Positions 10,041-19,154 of a stretch of DNA of 64,000 nucleotides are shown piece by piece (positions within the stretch are counted from its first letter, which is position 1; each line of letters starts with the position of its first letter). The stretch lies in NCBI RefSeq assembly GCF_963676485.1, contig NZ_OY781114.1, positions 1,426,001-1,490,000 on the forward strand. The letters run 5' to 3'. The notes beneath the pieces are model-generated. The model had not been told where the DNA came from and searched no databases. It saw nothing but the letters and a program-made list of their open reading frames with translations. The position numbers and the translations under genes are program-made. This DNA comes from an uncultured Cohaesibacter sp. GTDB lineage: Bacteria; Pseudomonadota; Alphaproteobacteria; Rhizobiales; Cohaesibacteraceae.

Positions 10041-11252
10041 TCAGCTTTCCCGCTTCAAACGCCGCGCAATGACGAAACTGATCAGCGAGAAAATGAGGCA
10101 CCAGCCGCTCATGAAAAAGCTCTGCGTGGGGAAGAAAATGCCAGCATCAATAAAGAGGCCGGTGATGCCTGGCCCGATCGCAGTTGAAAAAACCATGACA
10201 GTCGTCGTCAAGGCCCGAATGGCCCCCAGATAGCGCGTGCCGTAGGCCACTGGCAGAAACACACCCCAGAAGGCTCCGGAAAGCCCCTGCGTGATACCGC
10301 AAAGCGCCAAAATGACATACCAGCTCCAGACCGGCGTTCCGATGGGTATCAGCAACACGCCAAGCCCCATGGGAACCAGAATGATCGGCAGCAAGCGCTC
10401 CGGCCCGAAGCGATCTGAAGCCCAGCCCATGATGAAGCTGGAAGCAACGGTTGCCGTAGCAAAGAAAGAATAACCCGGGGCCATCTCCATCAGAGACCAT
10501 CCCTTGACCTCGGCAATATGGGCCTGGTGGAAGAATATGACGGTTGCAATGAAACCCGGCGTCAGCAACATCGGGATCAGCGCAGGCAAGAGCCAGTGGC
10601 GCGCCGCATCGCTCCGCGTCCAATGGCGCCCACCAAGCCCCTTCGTCATGGTCTGTTCGGCCTGTTTGCCAACCGGGGACCGGTCATCAAGGGAAAGGAA
10701 CCAAACCGCAGGGGCCACAATCAGAATGAGGATCATCGAGACAATAATCCATGTCATGTTCCAGCCGATGGCTGCGATTGCAAACACTGCGATCAATGGA
10801 ATGATCACTTCCCCCAGAGGATGACCGAGCATGGCTATCGAAACGGCCCGCCCACGGGAGGCATCAAACCAGCGTCCCATAGCCGTCATAGCGAGGTGAC
10901 CAAACATCCCCTGCCCGCAAAAACGCAACAAAAAGATAGAAATCCCGAGCATGATCAACGAGCTGGAGAAACTGAAGCCCAGCGCCGCAATGGCAAAGAG
11001 AAGCGTGATGGCTGGCGCAAGTCGGGACAGGGCGATTTTGTCTGCAAGCGAGCCAAGCCAGAACATCAACAGGGCAGAGCTGAGGGTGGCGGCCGTGTAA
11101 AGCGACCCCCATGCGCCATCGCTCAAGCCGAACTCCAGTTTAATTTCCGTTGCAAAGAGCGAAATAAACCAAGTTTGACCGAAAGAGGAGGCGAAAGTGA
11201 GCAACAAGCCCGCGCCGAGCCACCGACTATTTTGTCTGATAAAGGTGAGCAT
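10041..11252 (-). CDS. Major facilitator superfamily transporter, substrate unknown
   Basis: 403 residues with about 12 hydrophobic helices. The loop 2-3 signature is recognisable as GSLADKIALSRL, and GWASDRFGPERLL is in the second half. AGGAGA precedes the ATG. It is convergent with the ROK regulator gene (43-base gap) and divergent from a GGDEF-EAL gene. No residue pattern that I recognise fixes a substrate. Confidence 0.85.
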   Translation of the reverse strand: MLTFIRQNSRWLGAGLLLTFASSFGQTWFISLFATEIKLEFGLSDGAWGSLYTAATLSSALLMFWLGSLADKIALSRLAPAITLLFAIAALGFSFSSSLIMLGISIFLLRFCGQGMFGHLAMTAMGRWFDASRGRAVSIAMLGHPLGEVIIPLIAVFAIAAIGWNMTWIIVSMILILIVAPAVWFLSLDDRSPVGKQAEQTMTKGLGGRHWTRSDAARHWLLPALIPMLLTPGFIATVIFFHQAHIAEVKGWSLMEMAPGYSFFATATVASSFIMGWASDRFGPERLLPIILVPMGLGVLLIPIGTPVWSWYVILALCGITQGLSGAFWGVFLPVAYGTRYLGAIRALTTTVMVFSTAIGPGITGLFIDAGIFFPTQSFFMSGWCLIFSLISFVIARRLKRES

Positions 11253-11354
11253 TTCTCTCCTGAAGCGCCAGTTCGCGCCTTAACATCGCGGCCCAAGGGG
11301 CCATCCTATTAGATATGTGAGGGATCGTCCGGGAAGGAATTGTCTATACTGGAC

Positions 11355-11390
11355 TTGTCATGCAATGACAATCACACATTGTGCATGTGA
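11355..11390. promoter_or_regulatory. Two adjacent palindromes in the MFS / GGDEF-EAL divergent promoter region
   Basis: TTGTCAT-gca-ATGACAA (11355-11371) is followed at once by TCACA-N9-TGTGA (11372-11390). They sit about 100 bases from the MFS start and 145 bases from the GGDEF-EAL start. The second resembles a CRP/FNR-type half-site arrangement. Which regulator binds is unknown. Confidence 0.35.
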
Positions 11391-11535
11391 ATGCCATGCC
11401 ATGCAACCCGGTGCCATTCCGGATATCGCATTGGAATCAAGAAGCCCCAACATTGCCGCTTCTACAGGGCTTGGCTTTTCGGTGATGGACTTTTTGCGAA
11501 AATGGCATAGATCTCTCTTCTACTAAAAATGACAA

Positions 11536-13179
11536 GTGCGATTAATACAATCTCTACGGACTTGTGAGATTCTGGAAGCAATAAGAAACAATTCTGCCTT
11601 GGGAGCATCCGCTGGCATGTCTGTTTTAGCCTTCGCGAAGAAACACTTTGAACTAGGCATCGTATTATGTACGGCCGCAGTGTTTTGGCTGTTGGGCGCG
11701 GCAAACGATATATTTGAATTGTTTCACACCTATTCCAGAGCGCATGAAGCCTATGAGCTTGATGAAGCCGTCTGGGCCATTATGTGTTTTGGAAGCGCAT
11801 GCCTATTCTATGCGCTGCGCTATCAGCTTCAGAAGAACAAGGAGATCAAGCGCAGAATTCAGGCCGAGGACGAACTGGAATGGCTCTCCAAGCATGACAG
11901 CCTCACCCGATTACCCAACAGGCGCTATCTTCAAAAGCTGAAGGATGACAGCTGCTACGAAAATTTCGCATCCAAATTCAAACGGTTCGGCCTTTTGTCC
12001 TTTGACCTGAATGATTTCAAGAAGGCCAATGACCTACTCGGGCACAAAGCGGGCGACGTTATTCTCAAGACTATCTCAGAACGCATCATGAGCGCCAAAG
12101 GTGTCGAGCTGGCATTCCGGCTGGGCGGTGACGAATTTCTGGCTTTCACGAATATCCCGTCTACCGCAGACCCCGTTGCCTTTGCCGAAGACATTGCACA
12201 GCAGATTGTGCGCCCGATCGACATCGATGGATCGACACAAATTGTTGGCGTCAGCGTCGGATTGAGCATCCTTAGCGAGGATGCGGACACGCTTTCCGAT
12301 GCGATCCATTTTGCCGATCTTGCCATGTATGCGGCCAAGAGATCACGGACCCAAAGGGTTGCACGCTTCGAGCCGGAGATGCTTATCACGAACATCGAGC
12401 GAGCACGGTTGGAGAAAGATCTACTCGACGCCATCGCCAACAATGAAATTATGCCGTTTTATCAGCCTCTTGTTGAGCTGGAATCCGGCAAAATCAGCGG
12501 CTTTGAAGCTCTGGCCCGATGGGACCGCAGAGGACATGGCTATGTCCCTCCAGACGAGTTTATCAAGCTTGCCGAAGACATCGGCGTCATCACCGAACTC
12601 TCGGATCATTTGCTGCGCGTCGCATGCCTTGATGCCAAGAAATGGCCAAGTCATGTTTCCCTGTCTTTCAACATCTCTCCGCTACAGCTCTCCGACCCGC
12701 ATCTTGGGCTACGTATACTCAAACTACTCAATGAAGTGGACTTTCCGCCCCAACGCCTTGAGCTGGAGATCACCGAAACGGCCCTCATCAACGAGCTGGA
12801 TACCGCCACAGAGATCATTTATCAGATGCATCAACTCGGTGTCAGGATATCACTGGATGATTTTGGAACCGGCTATTCCAATCTGTCGCAGCTTTCTCAC
12901 CTTGATTTCAACAAGATCAAGATCGACCGCAGCTTCATTGACAGCTTCCAGACCGATGAAAAGCGCATGACAATCGTCAAGAGCATGCTGGCTCTTGGTT
13001 CATCCCTGGGCATGGAAACCACCGCCGAGGGTGTCGAAACCAGCAATCAGCTCGCCGCCTTGATCGAATTGGGCTGTAGCCGTGGTCAGGGATACTATCT
13101 GGGGACTCCTGCATCCAGCGAAGAAACCCTCAAACTGTTTGAGACGCCGCTTTCTCAAGAATCTCCGGCAAAAGCTTAG
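11536..13179 (+). CDS. Membrane-anchored GGDEF-EAL c-di-GMP turnover protein
   Basis: 547 residues from a GTG start; an ATG at 11617 (residue 28) is an equally possible start, and neither has a strong ribosome site. Two hydrophobic helices near residues 35-55 and 80-100 are followed by a short linker. The GGDEF domain has an intact GGDEF at residues 197-201. The EAL domain has EAL at 324, NISPLQL, ELEITETAL, DDFGTGYS, KIDRSFI, EGVET and GQGYYLG, so both active sites look complete. It could make or degrade c-di-GMP; no periplasmic sensor domain is evident. It is not in an operon. Confidence 0.92.
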   Translation: MRLIQSLRTCEILEAIRNNSALGASAGMSVLAFAKKHFELGIVLCTAAVFWLLGAANDIFELFHTYSRAHEAYELDEAVWAIMCFGSACLFYALRYQLQKNKEIKRRIQAEDELEWLSKHDSLTRLPNRRYLQKLKDDSCYENFASKFKRFGLLSFDLNDFKKANDLLGHKAGDVILKTISERIMSAKGVELAFRLGGDEFLAFTNIPSTADPVAFAEDIAQQIVRPIDIDGSTQIVGVSVGLSILSEDADTLSDAIHFADLAMYAAKRSRTQRVARFEPEMLITNIERARLEKDLLDAIANNEIMPFYQPLVELESGKISGFEALARWDRRGHGYVPPDEFIKLAEDIGVITELSDHLLRVACLDAKKWPSHVSLSFNISPLQLSDPHLGLRILKLLNEVDFPPQRLELEITETALINELDTATEIIYQMHQLGVRISLDDFGTGYSNLSQLSHLDFNKIKIDRSFIDSFQTDEKRMTIVKSMLALGSSLGMETTAEGVETSNQLAALIELGCSRGQGYYLGTPASSEETLKLFETPLSQESPAKA

Positions 13180-13204
13180 GCCTCCAGAGAGTGAAGGCCT
13201 AAGC
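13174..13204. terminator. 10-bp perfect inverted repeat between convergent GGDEF-EAL and glpT genes
   Basis: GCTTAGGCCT and AGGCCTAAGC are separated by 11 bases. The left arm contains the TAG stop of the GGDEF-EAL gene. On the minus strand the hairpin is followed by TTTT, so it could end glpT transcription. No T-run follows on the plus strand. Confidence 0.5.
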
Positions 13205-13267
13205 ATTGGTATCTGGCATTGGCGTCTGGCAGCGTTGACGGATATGAAAACACTGCCAGTTCGAGCA

Positions 13268-14605
13268 TCAATGCGATTCTGCACGCACTTTGTTTTCCGC
13301 GTTCCAGGTGCTGGCAATCAGAATGATAGCCAGAACGCATGAGACGACGAGCAAGGTGAAGCCACCCGTCCAGCCGAACCAATCCACGGTGTAACCAAGC
13401 GCTGCACTTGCTGCGACCGACCCGCCCAGATAACCAAACAATCCGGTAAAGCCAGCCGCAGTACCAGCTGCCTTTTTCGGGGCCAGCTCAAGGGCATGCA
13501 GTCCGATCAGCATAACCGGGCCATAGATCAGGAAGCCGATGGAAATAAGGGCGATCATGTCAATCGTCGTGCTGTAAGGGTTGAGCCAATACACCAGCAC
13601 GGCAACAAGAACGAGGACCATGAACAGCACGCCAGCAGGCGCACGACGTCCACCAAACACTTTATCCGAGACCCAGCCGCATAACAGGGTTCCGGGGATG
13701 CCAGCCCATTCATAAAGGAAATAGGCCCAGGACGATTCATCAATGGCGAATCCCTTGACTTCCTTCAGATAGGTAGGAGCCCAATCGAGCACGCCATACC
13801 GGATCATGTAAACGAAAACGTTGGCGAAGGCGATCATCCAGAGCAGGCGATTATGCAGAATATATTTGGTGAAGATCTCTTTCGCTGTCAGCTCAACTTC
13901 ACTCGCTTCGCTATAGTCGGGCGGATAGTCATTCTTCCATTCTTCAATCGGAGGCAGGCCTTCCGATTGCGGCGTGTCTCGCATCGTCAGCAAGGCAAAG
14001 CAAGCCACGAAAAGCGCTGCGGCCGCTGGGACATAGAAAGCGGAATGCCAGTCATTGAACCAGGCCATACCAAGAAGAAAGAGCGGGCCAATCAAACCAC
14101 CGCCGACATTGTGCGCCACATTCCAGAACGAGACGATCTGCCCACGTTCCTTATGTGACCACCAATGCACCATGGTACGCCCACAAGGAGGCCACCCCAT
14201 TCCCTGGAACCACCCGTTCAGAAACAAAAGGCCGAACATGATCGCAACCGAAGAGGTCGCCCATGGCGCAAACCCAAGCAGAAACATGATACCGGCAGAC
14301 GCTGCCAGGCCAGCTGGTAGAAAGAGTCGCGGATTGGACCGGTCAGAGACACTCCCCATCAGGAATTTGGAAAGACCATAGGCAATGGAGATTGCTGAAA
14401 GCGCGACACCCAAATCGCCGCGGGAGTAGCCCTCTTCGACGAGAAATGGAATCGCCAGACCGAAATTCTTTCGGACAAAATAATAACCGGCATAGCCAAT
14501 GAAGATTCCGATGAAAATCTGCCACCGCAACCTTTTATATTTGGGATCGATCTGATCGTCTGGAAGCCGAGGCTTATGCGCCTGCGGCTTAAATACTCCG
14601 TACAT
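13268..14605 (-). CDS. glpT: GlpT, glycerol-3-phosphate:phosphate antiporter
   Basis: 445 residues, closely resembling E. coli GlpT along its whole length. The N terminus ([11 protein letters not shown]), [19 protein letters not shown] and [19 protein letters not shown] are nearly the same. The substrate-site residues fall at the same positions as in E. coli: Arg45, Lys80, His165 and Arg269. It exchanges cytoplasmic phosphate for periplasmic glycerol-3-phosphate and has 12 helices. AGGAGGA precedes the ATG. No glpQ or glpD is adjacent. A perfect inverted repeat lies in the 5' untranslated region just upstream of the ribosome site. Confidence 0.95.
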   Translation of the reverse strand: MYGVFKPQAHKPRLPDDQIDPKYKRLRWQIFIGIFIGYAGYYFVRKNFGLAIPFLVEEGYSRGDLGVALSAISIAYGLSKFLMGSVSDRSNPRLFLPAGLAASAGIMFLLGFAPWATSSVAIMFGLLFLNGWFQGMGWPPCGRTMVHWWSHKERGQIVSFWNVAHNVGGGLIGPLFLLGMAWFNDWHSAFYVPAAAALFVACFALLTMRDTPQSEGLPPIEEWKNDYPPDYSEASEVELTAKEIFTKYILHNRLLWMIAFANVFVYMIRYGVLDWAPTYLKEVKGFAIDESSWAYFLYEWAGIPGTLLCGWVSDKVFGGRRAPAGVLFMVLVLVAVLVYWLNPYSTTIDMIALISIGFLIYGPVMLIGLHALELAPKKAAGTAAGFTGLFGYLGGSVAASAALGYTVDWFGWTGGFTLLVVSCVLAIILIASTWNAENKVRAESH

Positions 14606-14621
14606 TGTTATCCTCCTAAGA

Positions 14622-14656
14622 CAAACCGTTCATCCAGACCAAAGAAGAACGGTTTG
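14622..14656. promoter_or_regulatory. Perfect 10-bp inverted repeat in the glpT leader
   Basis: CAAACCGTTC and GAACGGTTTG are separated by 15 bases and end 17 bases upstream of the glpT ATG, next to its AGGAGGA. It could be an operator or an RNA hairpin that affects translation. A smaller GGCTG/CAGCC pair follows directly upstream. Confidence 0.45.
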
Positions 14657-15278
14657 AAACGGCTGTTAAACCAGCCTTTTGCAGCACCGTTCAGGCGCTT
14701 GTCTGCTGCAACCTCTTTTGCAGCGTGTCTCACTCCACGTTCAGTGTGAAGCGATACGGTACATGACTTGGGAAGGGCTCAAAGAGCTGCAGCTTTGTCG
14801 GTCAAAACCGATACGAAGCGCACTCATGCAACGCCTGGAACGCGCGGCAATCACATGAGTGATTGCATCATCCCCCCTTCAAATGAACGCACTTTCAGAC
14901 CTCATCGGGAAATCCCGACAAGTTGAAAGGAATGGATCAGTAGCAAAATGGGAGGCGTCTTTAGAGGTGACTTCCGCTTTGTCATAATGTCACAAAACAG
15001 TAACATTTACCTTCGCAATTTTCAATTGAAATCAAATGCTCATTAACAACCGGCTTTTCACTTTCATTTGAATTCATTCCGATGGGCAATCCCACAGCAA
15101 GATCGTCAGATGGAGCCAATAGCGCGCGCCAGACGCAGCGACACTTTTTTGGAAATCTTCATTTCACTGACTTTGCTGAGGTGTCGTAGCAAGAGAGGTG
15201 AATCGATGCCAAGCCTAACAAAACAGAGCTCGGTCGCATCGCTTTTAGAATGCTGCTCAATGCACTGATTGTTTTCTA
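14657..15278. other. Non-coding stretch upstream of glpT, with a perfect palindrome at 14847-14866
   Basis: No convincing gene in about 620 bases. It contains GCAATCAC-atga-GTGATTGC at 14847-14866, a perfect 8-bp dyad that looks like a dimeric-repressor operator about 240 bases from the glpT start. Shorter dyads (TCGGG/CCCGA near 14905) and AT-rich sequence from 14975 to 15070 follow. Regulatory use is inferred only. Confidence 0.4.
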
Positions 15279-15494
15279 TCAACTGGAAAGATTGGTGGCA
15301 GGTTCTGAGAGAGCGGCCCAATGGCGCTCGATCTCCAGAGACACTTCAATATGCCTCTGCTTGGCAATTTGAGGATCTTTTGACTTGAGGGATCGTTTTT
15401 CTTCCCGCTTCCCACTAATGCCCACGAAAGGCTCTGGGACGACTTTGCGGTAGTCGTAAATGCCGGTCTTGGGATGCTTGAAAGGTTGGGTCAT
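15279..15494 (-). pseudogene. Remnant of a phage/island tyrosine integrase (N-terminal domain only)
   Basis: The frame from the ATG at 15494 gives 71 residues. They match the N-terminal arm-binding region of alphaproteobacterial integrases (KHPKTGIYDYRKVVPE, KREEKRSLKSKDP, EIERHWAAL). The core-binding and catalytic domains are absent, because a stop follows at 15279 and nothing catalytic lies beyond. It reads away from the tRNA-Leu-like fragment at 15591-15606, the usual orientation of an integrase next to its att site. It therefore probably marks an older element at the same tRNA. It has no catalytic function as it stands. Confidence 0.65.
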
Positions 15495-15590
15495 CGAAAA
15501 TGACCATTGATCCACCCGTTTGTACCACGGGATGACAACCAAACCATTGAAAGAGCTTAACTTTTTTTGACCATTCAATTTTAAAGATGA

Positions 15591-15606
15591 ATGGTGCCAG
15601 GAGAGG
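15591..15606. repeat. Left att-like copy of the tRNA-Leu 3' end
   Basis: ATGGTGCC-AGGAGAGGA matches 19583-19599 (ATGGTGCCCAGGAGAGGA) apart from one missing C. TTTTAA lies just upstream of both copies. It has the same orientation as the tRNA end, so the two are direct repeats flanking the element. Confidence 0.65.
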
Positions 15607-15667
15607 AACCAACATCCAAAACAAACCATTGATAGCGCTTGATTTCTGCCAATCACAAAGATACCGT

Positions 15668-15690
15668 GGTACATAATTCAGTACACAGAA
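15668..15690. repeat. Arm-type repeat, left end of the element
   Basis: GGTACATAA followed by GTACACAGAA, immediately upstream of the integrase gene. The same pair occurs at 19498-19520, with 20 of 23 bases identical. Such short direct repeats near att cores are usual integrase arm-binding sites. Confidence 0.55.
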
Positions 15691-15699
15691 GCCAATTAT

Positions 15700-17046
15700 A
15701 TGACCAAATCAAGCAACCTCCCCAAGTATGTATCTCTCTCCAAAACAGGCGTCTATCAGTACCGCAGACGTGTCCCCGACAATCTCAGAGCAACTCTCGG
15801 TCAAACAGAGATCAAGCGAGGCTTTGGCAAGGACTACGGCACCATGCTCAAGGAATACGCCAAGCTTGAGCAGCAGGTGGACCAATGGTTCGCAGAGGCA
15901 AAACCTAAGCAAGGAGACAACTACGCTCCTATCGTCAATGCAGCAATGAGAAAGTACGGCATAACCATGCAACTACTGGCCACAGCAGCCAGAAACAACG
16001 ATGACAGCAAGGATGGAAAAGCCCTAGATGCTGCAATACTTGCGATGCTTGATGAACTCGCGGGGAATGACCCCAGAAATCCCAAAATTCCCGCAGAGTT
16101 GATCAGAGAGTTAAGCGCTGGCCGTTCAATTGTAACACTCGAAAGCGCCTTGGAAGAACACAGGGACCGCCAGATACGAAAGAACCCAGCAAGTGAAACA
16201 CAGATACGCACTCGATTTGCAAGACACATAGCTGCCCTCACAACATCTCTGGGGCGCGACTTGGTATCTAAGCGCTCTCTTGCCATGATTAGGCGCATCA
16301 ACGCCAACAGTTTCCGTGACTGCTTGTTCGATTTAGGGCACAAGCCGTCAACTGTCCGCCGTACCTTCAATGACATCAATGCAGCAGTGAACAAGGCTAT
16401 CAACGAACACGACTTGGATATGGCCAACCCCTTCTCCAAGATCGAAATCGAGGGAGCTCAGCACTCAAAGGATGACCGCCTTCCTTTCACTGACGAAGAA
16501 ATGCAGCAGCTTGCGCCTGTGATGAAAGGAGAGGACATCCGAAGCCATATTTGGACGATTCTCAGAGACACAGGGGCAAGACCCAAGGAAATAATTGGTC
16601 TGCGCGGTTGCGACTTCAACGAAAAAGACGCCACCATCTATATTCGCTCCTATGAAGGCAATCGGTTAAAGACAGCCCACAGTGAACGAGAGCTTCCTAT
16701 ACCTGCCCGACTTGCCAGTAGACTCGCTGACCTTATACCCGAAAAAGCCACCGAACCTCTGTTCCCGTCCTATAAGAACGCCCCAAGGGGTAACGATAGT
16801 TGCACCCAAGCACTCAACAAACGCATACATCGCGCAATTGAGGATCAGAAGAAGTCGGTCTACAGTTTACGTCACCGATTCAAAGACCTGCTCAGGGATA
16901 CCGATTGCCCCGAAAGTCTCGCAAGGGAAATCATGGGCCATTCGGACCAATCCAGTGCCGCCAATTATGGCCGTGGGTCATCCCTGAGGCGCAAGAGGGA
17001 AGCCATGGAGAAAGTGTGGTCTGTCTCACGAGAAGACTTGCAATAA
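15700..17046 (+). CDS. Tyrosine-type site-specific integrase
   Basis: 448 residues. The N-terminal domain (residues ~10-60, YVSLSKTGVYQYRRRVP) belongs to the same group as the remnant at 15279-15494. The central region is a SAM-like core-binding domain, and the catalytic domain is complete. It has Arg294 in DTGARPKEI, Arg391 in YSLRHRF (Tyr in place of the first box-II His, as in many integrases), His414 in MGHSD and nucleophile Tyr423 in AANYG. It probably integrated the element at tRNA-Leu. Arm-like repeats lie just upstream. There is no strong ribosome site, so the start is tentative. Confidence 0.92.
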   Translation: MTKSSNLPKYVSLSKTGVYQYRRRVPDNLRATLGQTEIKRGFGKDYGTMLKEYAKLEQQVDQWFAEAKPKQGDNYAPIVNAAMRKYGITMQLLATAARNNDDSKDGKALDAAILAMLDELAGNDPRNPKIPAELIRELSAGRSIVTLESALEEHRDRQIRKNPASETQIRTRFARHIAALTTSLGRDLVSKRSLAMIRRINANSFRDCLFDLGHKPSTVRRTFNDINAAVNKAINEHDLDMANPFSKIEIEGAQHSKDDRLPFTDEEMQQLAPVMKGEDIRSHIWTILRDTGARPKEIIGLRGCDFNEKDATIYIRSYEGNRLKTAHSERELPIPARLASRLADLIPEKATEPLFPSYKNAPRGNDSCTQALNKRIHRAIEDQKKSVYSLRHRFKDLLRDTDCPESLAREIMGHSDQSSAANYGRGSSLRRKREAMEKVWSVSREDLQ

Positions 17047-17127
17047 TTGAGTTGTGGTAACTATCTCGCACAATTAAAGTGAGTAATATCAAATTGTAGA
17101 TATTTTCCAATGCGGAGCGAGAAGAGC

Positions 17128-17889
17128 ATGAACATAGATGAACTTCGAAATCTCCTCCAAAATCCTTTAGCTGAATGCGTAATTTCCCAGATTAATGATT
17201 TAGATAAGCGTTCGCGTTTTAGGGCATATAATGCCGTGCGCTTCCTGCACTGGTCTTTAGAGACCGCTCCGATTTCTCCCAACGTTTCTGCATTTTGTGC
17301 GCTTCATGCGACAGAAGAAGCTGTTGCTGCGGTAATCTCTTCAGCCAAGCAGTTCGGCTATGCATCATTAGCTAGCAGAGTAAACCTCAAGGATCATGGA
17401 CATAAAGCAATTGTGACTTCCTATGCATCCCTAATATCCAATGCCCTTGTGCGGGACTTCAAAATGGCGATTGCAGTACTCCCGAATAAAAAGGATTTGG
17501 CGATAAGGCTGAATAAACAAGGTTCTCATGAACCGAGCGTCCTAACTTTGCATTTGCTTCGCTTTAATGAAGAGAAAGGTGATTTATCGCCTCAGTCTGC
17601 TTCGGATTTCCTCATTGGTGAGTTTCCAAATGAAAAGGAAATGATCCGACATTTAAAAAAGAGGCAAGAAATTAGAAATTTAAATCTTTACGCAACAAAG
17701 AAGGATATACCTACTGGTCCTTTACAGCATGAAGAAATGCTAAGAAATGAGATTAAGCTCGCATTGGGTCTGATCTGGGCAACCATTGACATTCAAAAGA
17801 ACAAAGATTTCCCCGCACCTATAGTTGCGCAAGTCCTTGGTGGTGTAGATTTTATTGCAAATATTATTGGAAAGCGAACAACCAAGTAA
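17128..17889 (+). CDS. Hypothetical protein with a HEPN/AbiV-like N-terminal region
   Basis: 253 residues from the ATG at 17128, which has AGAAGAG upstream; an earlier ATG at 17110 lacks a ribosome site. I do not recognise the family with confidence. The first ~110 residues look helical. They carry RAYNAVRFLHWSL, ALHATEEAVAAVI and KDHGHKA, which recall the paired Glu and His/Lys pattern of HEPN/AbiV-type abortive-infection proteins. The rest has no motif that I know. Codon use is AT-rich compared with the chromosome. It sits between the integrase and a broken antirepressor, so it is probably island cargo. A defence role is speculation. Confidence 0.75.
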   Translation: MNIDELRNLLQNPLAECVISQINDLDKRSRFRAYNAVRFLHWSLETAPISPNVSAFCALHATEEAVAAVISSAKQFGYASLASRVNLKDHGHKAIVTSYASLISNALVRDFKMAIAVLPNKKDLAIRLNKQGSHEPSVLTLHLLRFNEEKGDLSPQSASDFLIGEFPNEKEMIRHLKKRQEIRNLNLYATKKDIPTGPLQHEEMLRNEIKLALGLIWATIDIQKNKDFPAPIVAQVLGGVDFIANIIGKRTTK

Positions 17890-18299
17890 CGGTCTTCAAC
17901 TTCGAAACTATTGACCCCTACGGTATCCCAGAAACTGTGCCAATTCGGATCTTGATGATCGACGGGGAACCATGGTTCATCGCTGCGAATGTCTGCAAGG
18001 CACTGGGACATGACACTACAAATGGCGTTTATATGTTTACCAAGCGCCTTGCTCAGGATGAAAAGCAAATAGTTGATCGCAAGAACACCCCAAATCTTTT
18101 TAGGGGTAAGGTAGGGGCCTCTAAACTAACACTTATCGCTTAAAGTGGTCTCTACAAGCGAGTCTTTCGCGCCCAGCCTAACGTGTACCATCATGCCCAG
18201 AAGTTTGCCTCTGGTGAGATGAGCTTGACCGAGATGACCATGAAGGTTCTTGAGGGGTTTCAGGAACAACATAATAGCTCGATTGCGGAGCATTCATAA
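17886..18299 (+). pseudogene. Broken BRO-N phage antirepressor gene
   Basis: The frame gives VFNFETIDPYG, then IDGEPWFIAANVCKALGH, the BRO-N domain signature, and LTLIA. It is then interrupted by an in-frame TAA at 18141-18143 and resumes as SGLYKRVFRAQ, ending at 18299. In intact relatives the break point reads ESGLYKL, so a Glu codon has probably become TAA. No ATG or ribosome site lies at the expected N terminus, and the 5' end overlaps the end of the upstream gene. It is a decayed phage-derived regulator, and the two breaks show that the element is degrading. Confidence 0.75.
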
Positions 18300-18935
18300 G
18301 TTACTGTAATCAAATGATATTTCAAAAAGGCGTCATACTAGGGGCCGTGAGTTATAGTCCTCTGGCATACCTAGGGTTTCCCAAGGGTTCCCTAGAAGTC
18401 TTTATTTGGGTCAGTTGTAGGGCATGTTTCCATGGTCAACCCCTAGGTGGCTAAAAAGCTTAGCCTACAGCGCTCGGTTGCTCAGCCCATAGCTGCATAC
18501 CACCGCCGCTCCTCCCTCATCAGTGACTGTCTATACCAGAGAAAGTTCCTTAGCGCTCCAGAGAGACACCCTAAGCCTTCCCAAAAGAACCCCATTGGCT
18601 CACTCTGAATGGCTCTGTGTGAAGCGCTGCGGAACTACCCCCAACCACGTCTCCTCCTCAAATCATATTAATCAGAAACTTCAAGCGCATCATTGAAGGG
18701 TAACCACCTGATACAGGATATGGCCGGTCGACATCCCGATATAATCCAGCACATTTTTTGTCTGTACCTTCTCCCACATTTTTGAATTGCAAGACGCAGT
18801 AGTCCTCCGCCTTTGGTCTTCAATGTGCCCTATAGGCACCACAGAGATCTTCTAAGCTCCATATAGCCGATTTACGCAAAACATTACCGCGAACTACAAA
18901 AGATTCTCAGAGACCTTCTAGGACACATCTAGAAG
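18300..18935. other. Gene-free stretch inside the island
   Basis: About 640 bases with stops in all frames and no RNA fold or repeat that I can support. It reads as decayed island sequence. Confidence 0.5.
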
Positions 18936-19154
18936 CTATCGATATTCTGGGGGGATTGTGGCTATACCCACTTCCTGCAAATCGAAATCATCAGCCCCGT
19001 AGATTGCACCTGCCTTAAGCAATTCATGGCCTTGTATACATGCCTCCCAATAGCCGAACGCTTGGACCAGACGGGTCTCAACTACTTTGTCATTATCGTT
19101 GCTATCGCAAAACTCAACTGAGTAGATCAGGTCAGGCAGTTGTTTTTCATTCAT
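18936..19154 (-). CDS. Small hypothetical protein (72 residues)
   Basis: A perfect GGAGG lies 7 bases before the ATG at 19154, and this decided the start; the open frame extends 23 codons further up without a ribosome site. The product is acidic (MNEKQLPDLIYSVEFCD, AGAIYGADDFDLQEVG). No family is recognised and no membrane segment is seen. It is at the tRNA end of the island, on the opposite strand to the integrase. The strong ribosome site makes it more credible than its size suggests. Confidence 0.55.
   Translation of the reverse strand: MNEKQLPDLIYSVEFCDSNDNDKVVETRLVQAFGYWEACIQGHELLKAGAIYGADDFDLQEVGIATIPPEYR

Noticed and set aside
14975-15000. Pho-box-like GTCAT/GTCAC repeats upstream of glpT
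   Set aside because: Spacing is 8 bases between repeats where a PhoB site needs 11, and the site is about 375 bases from the gene.
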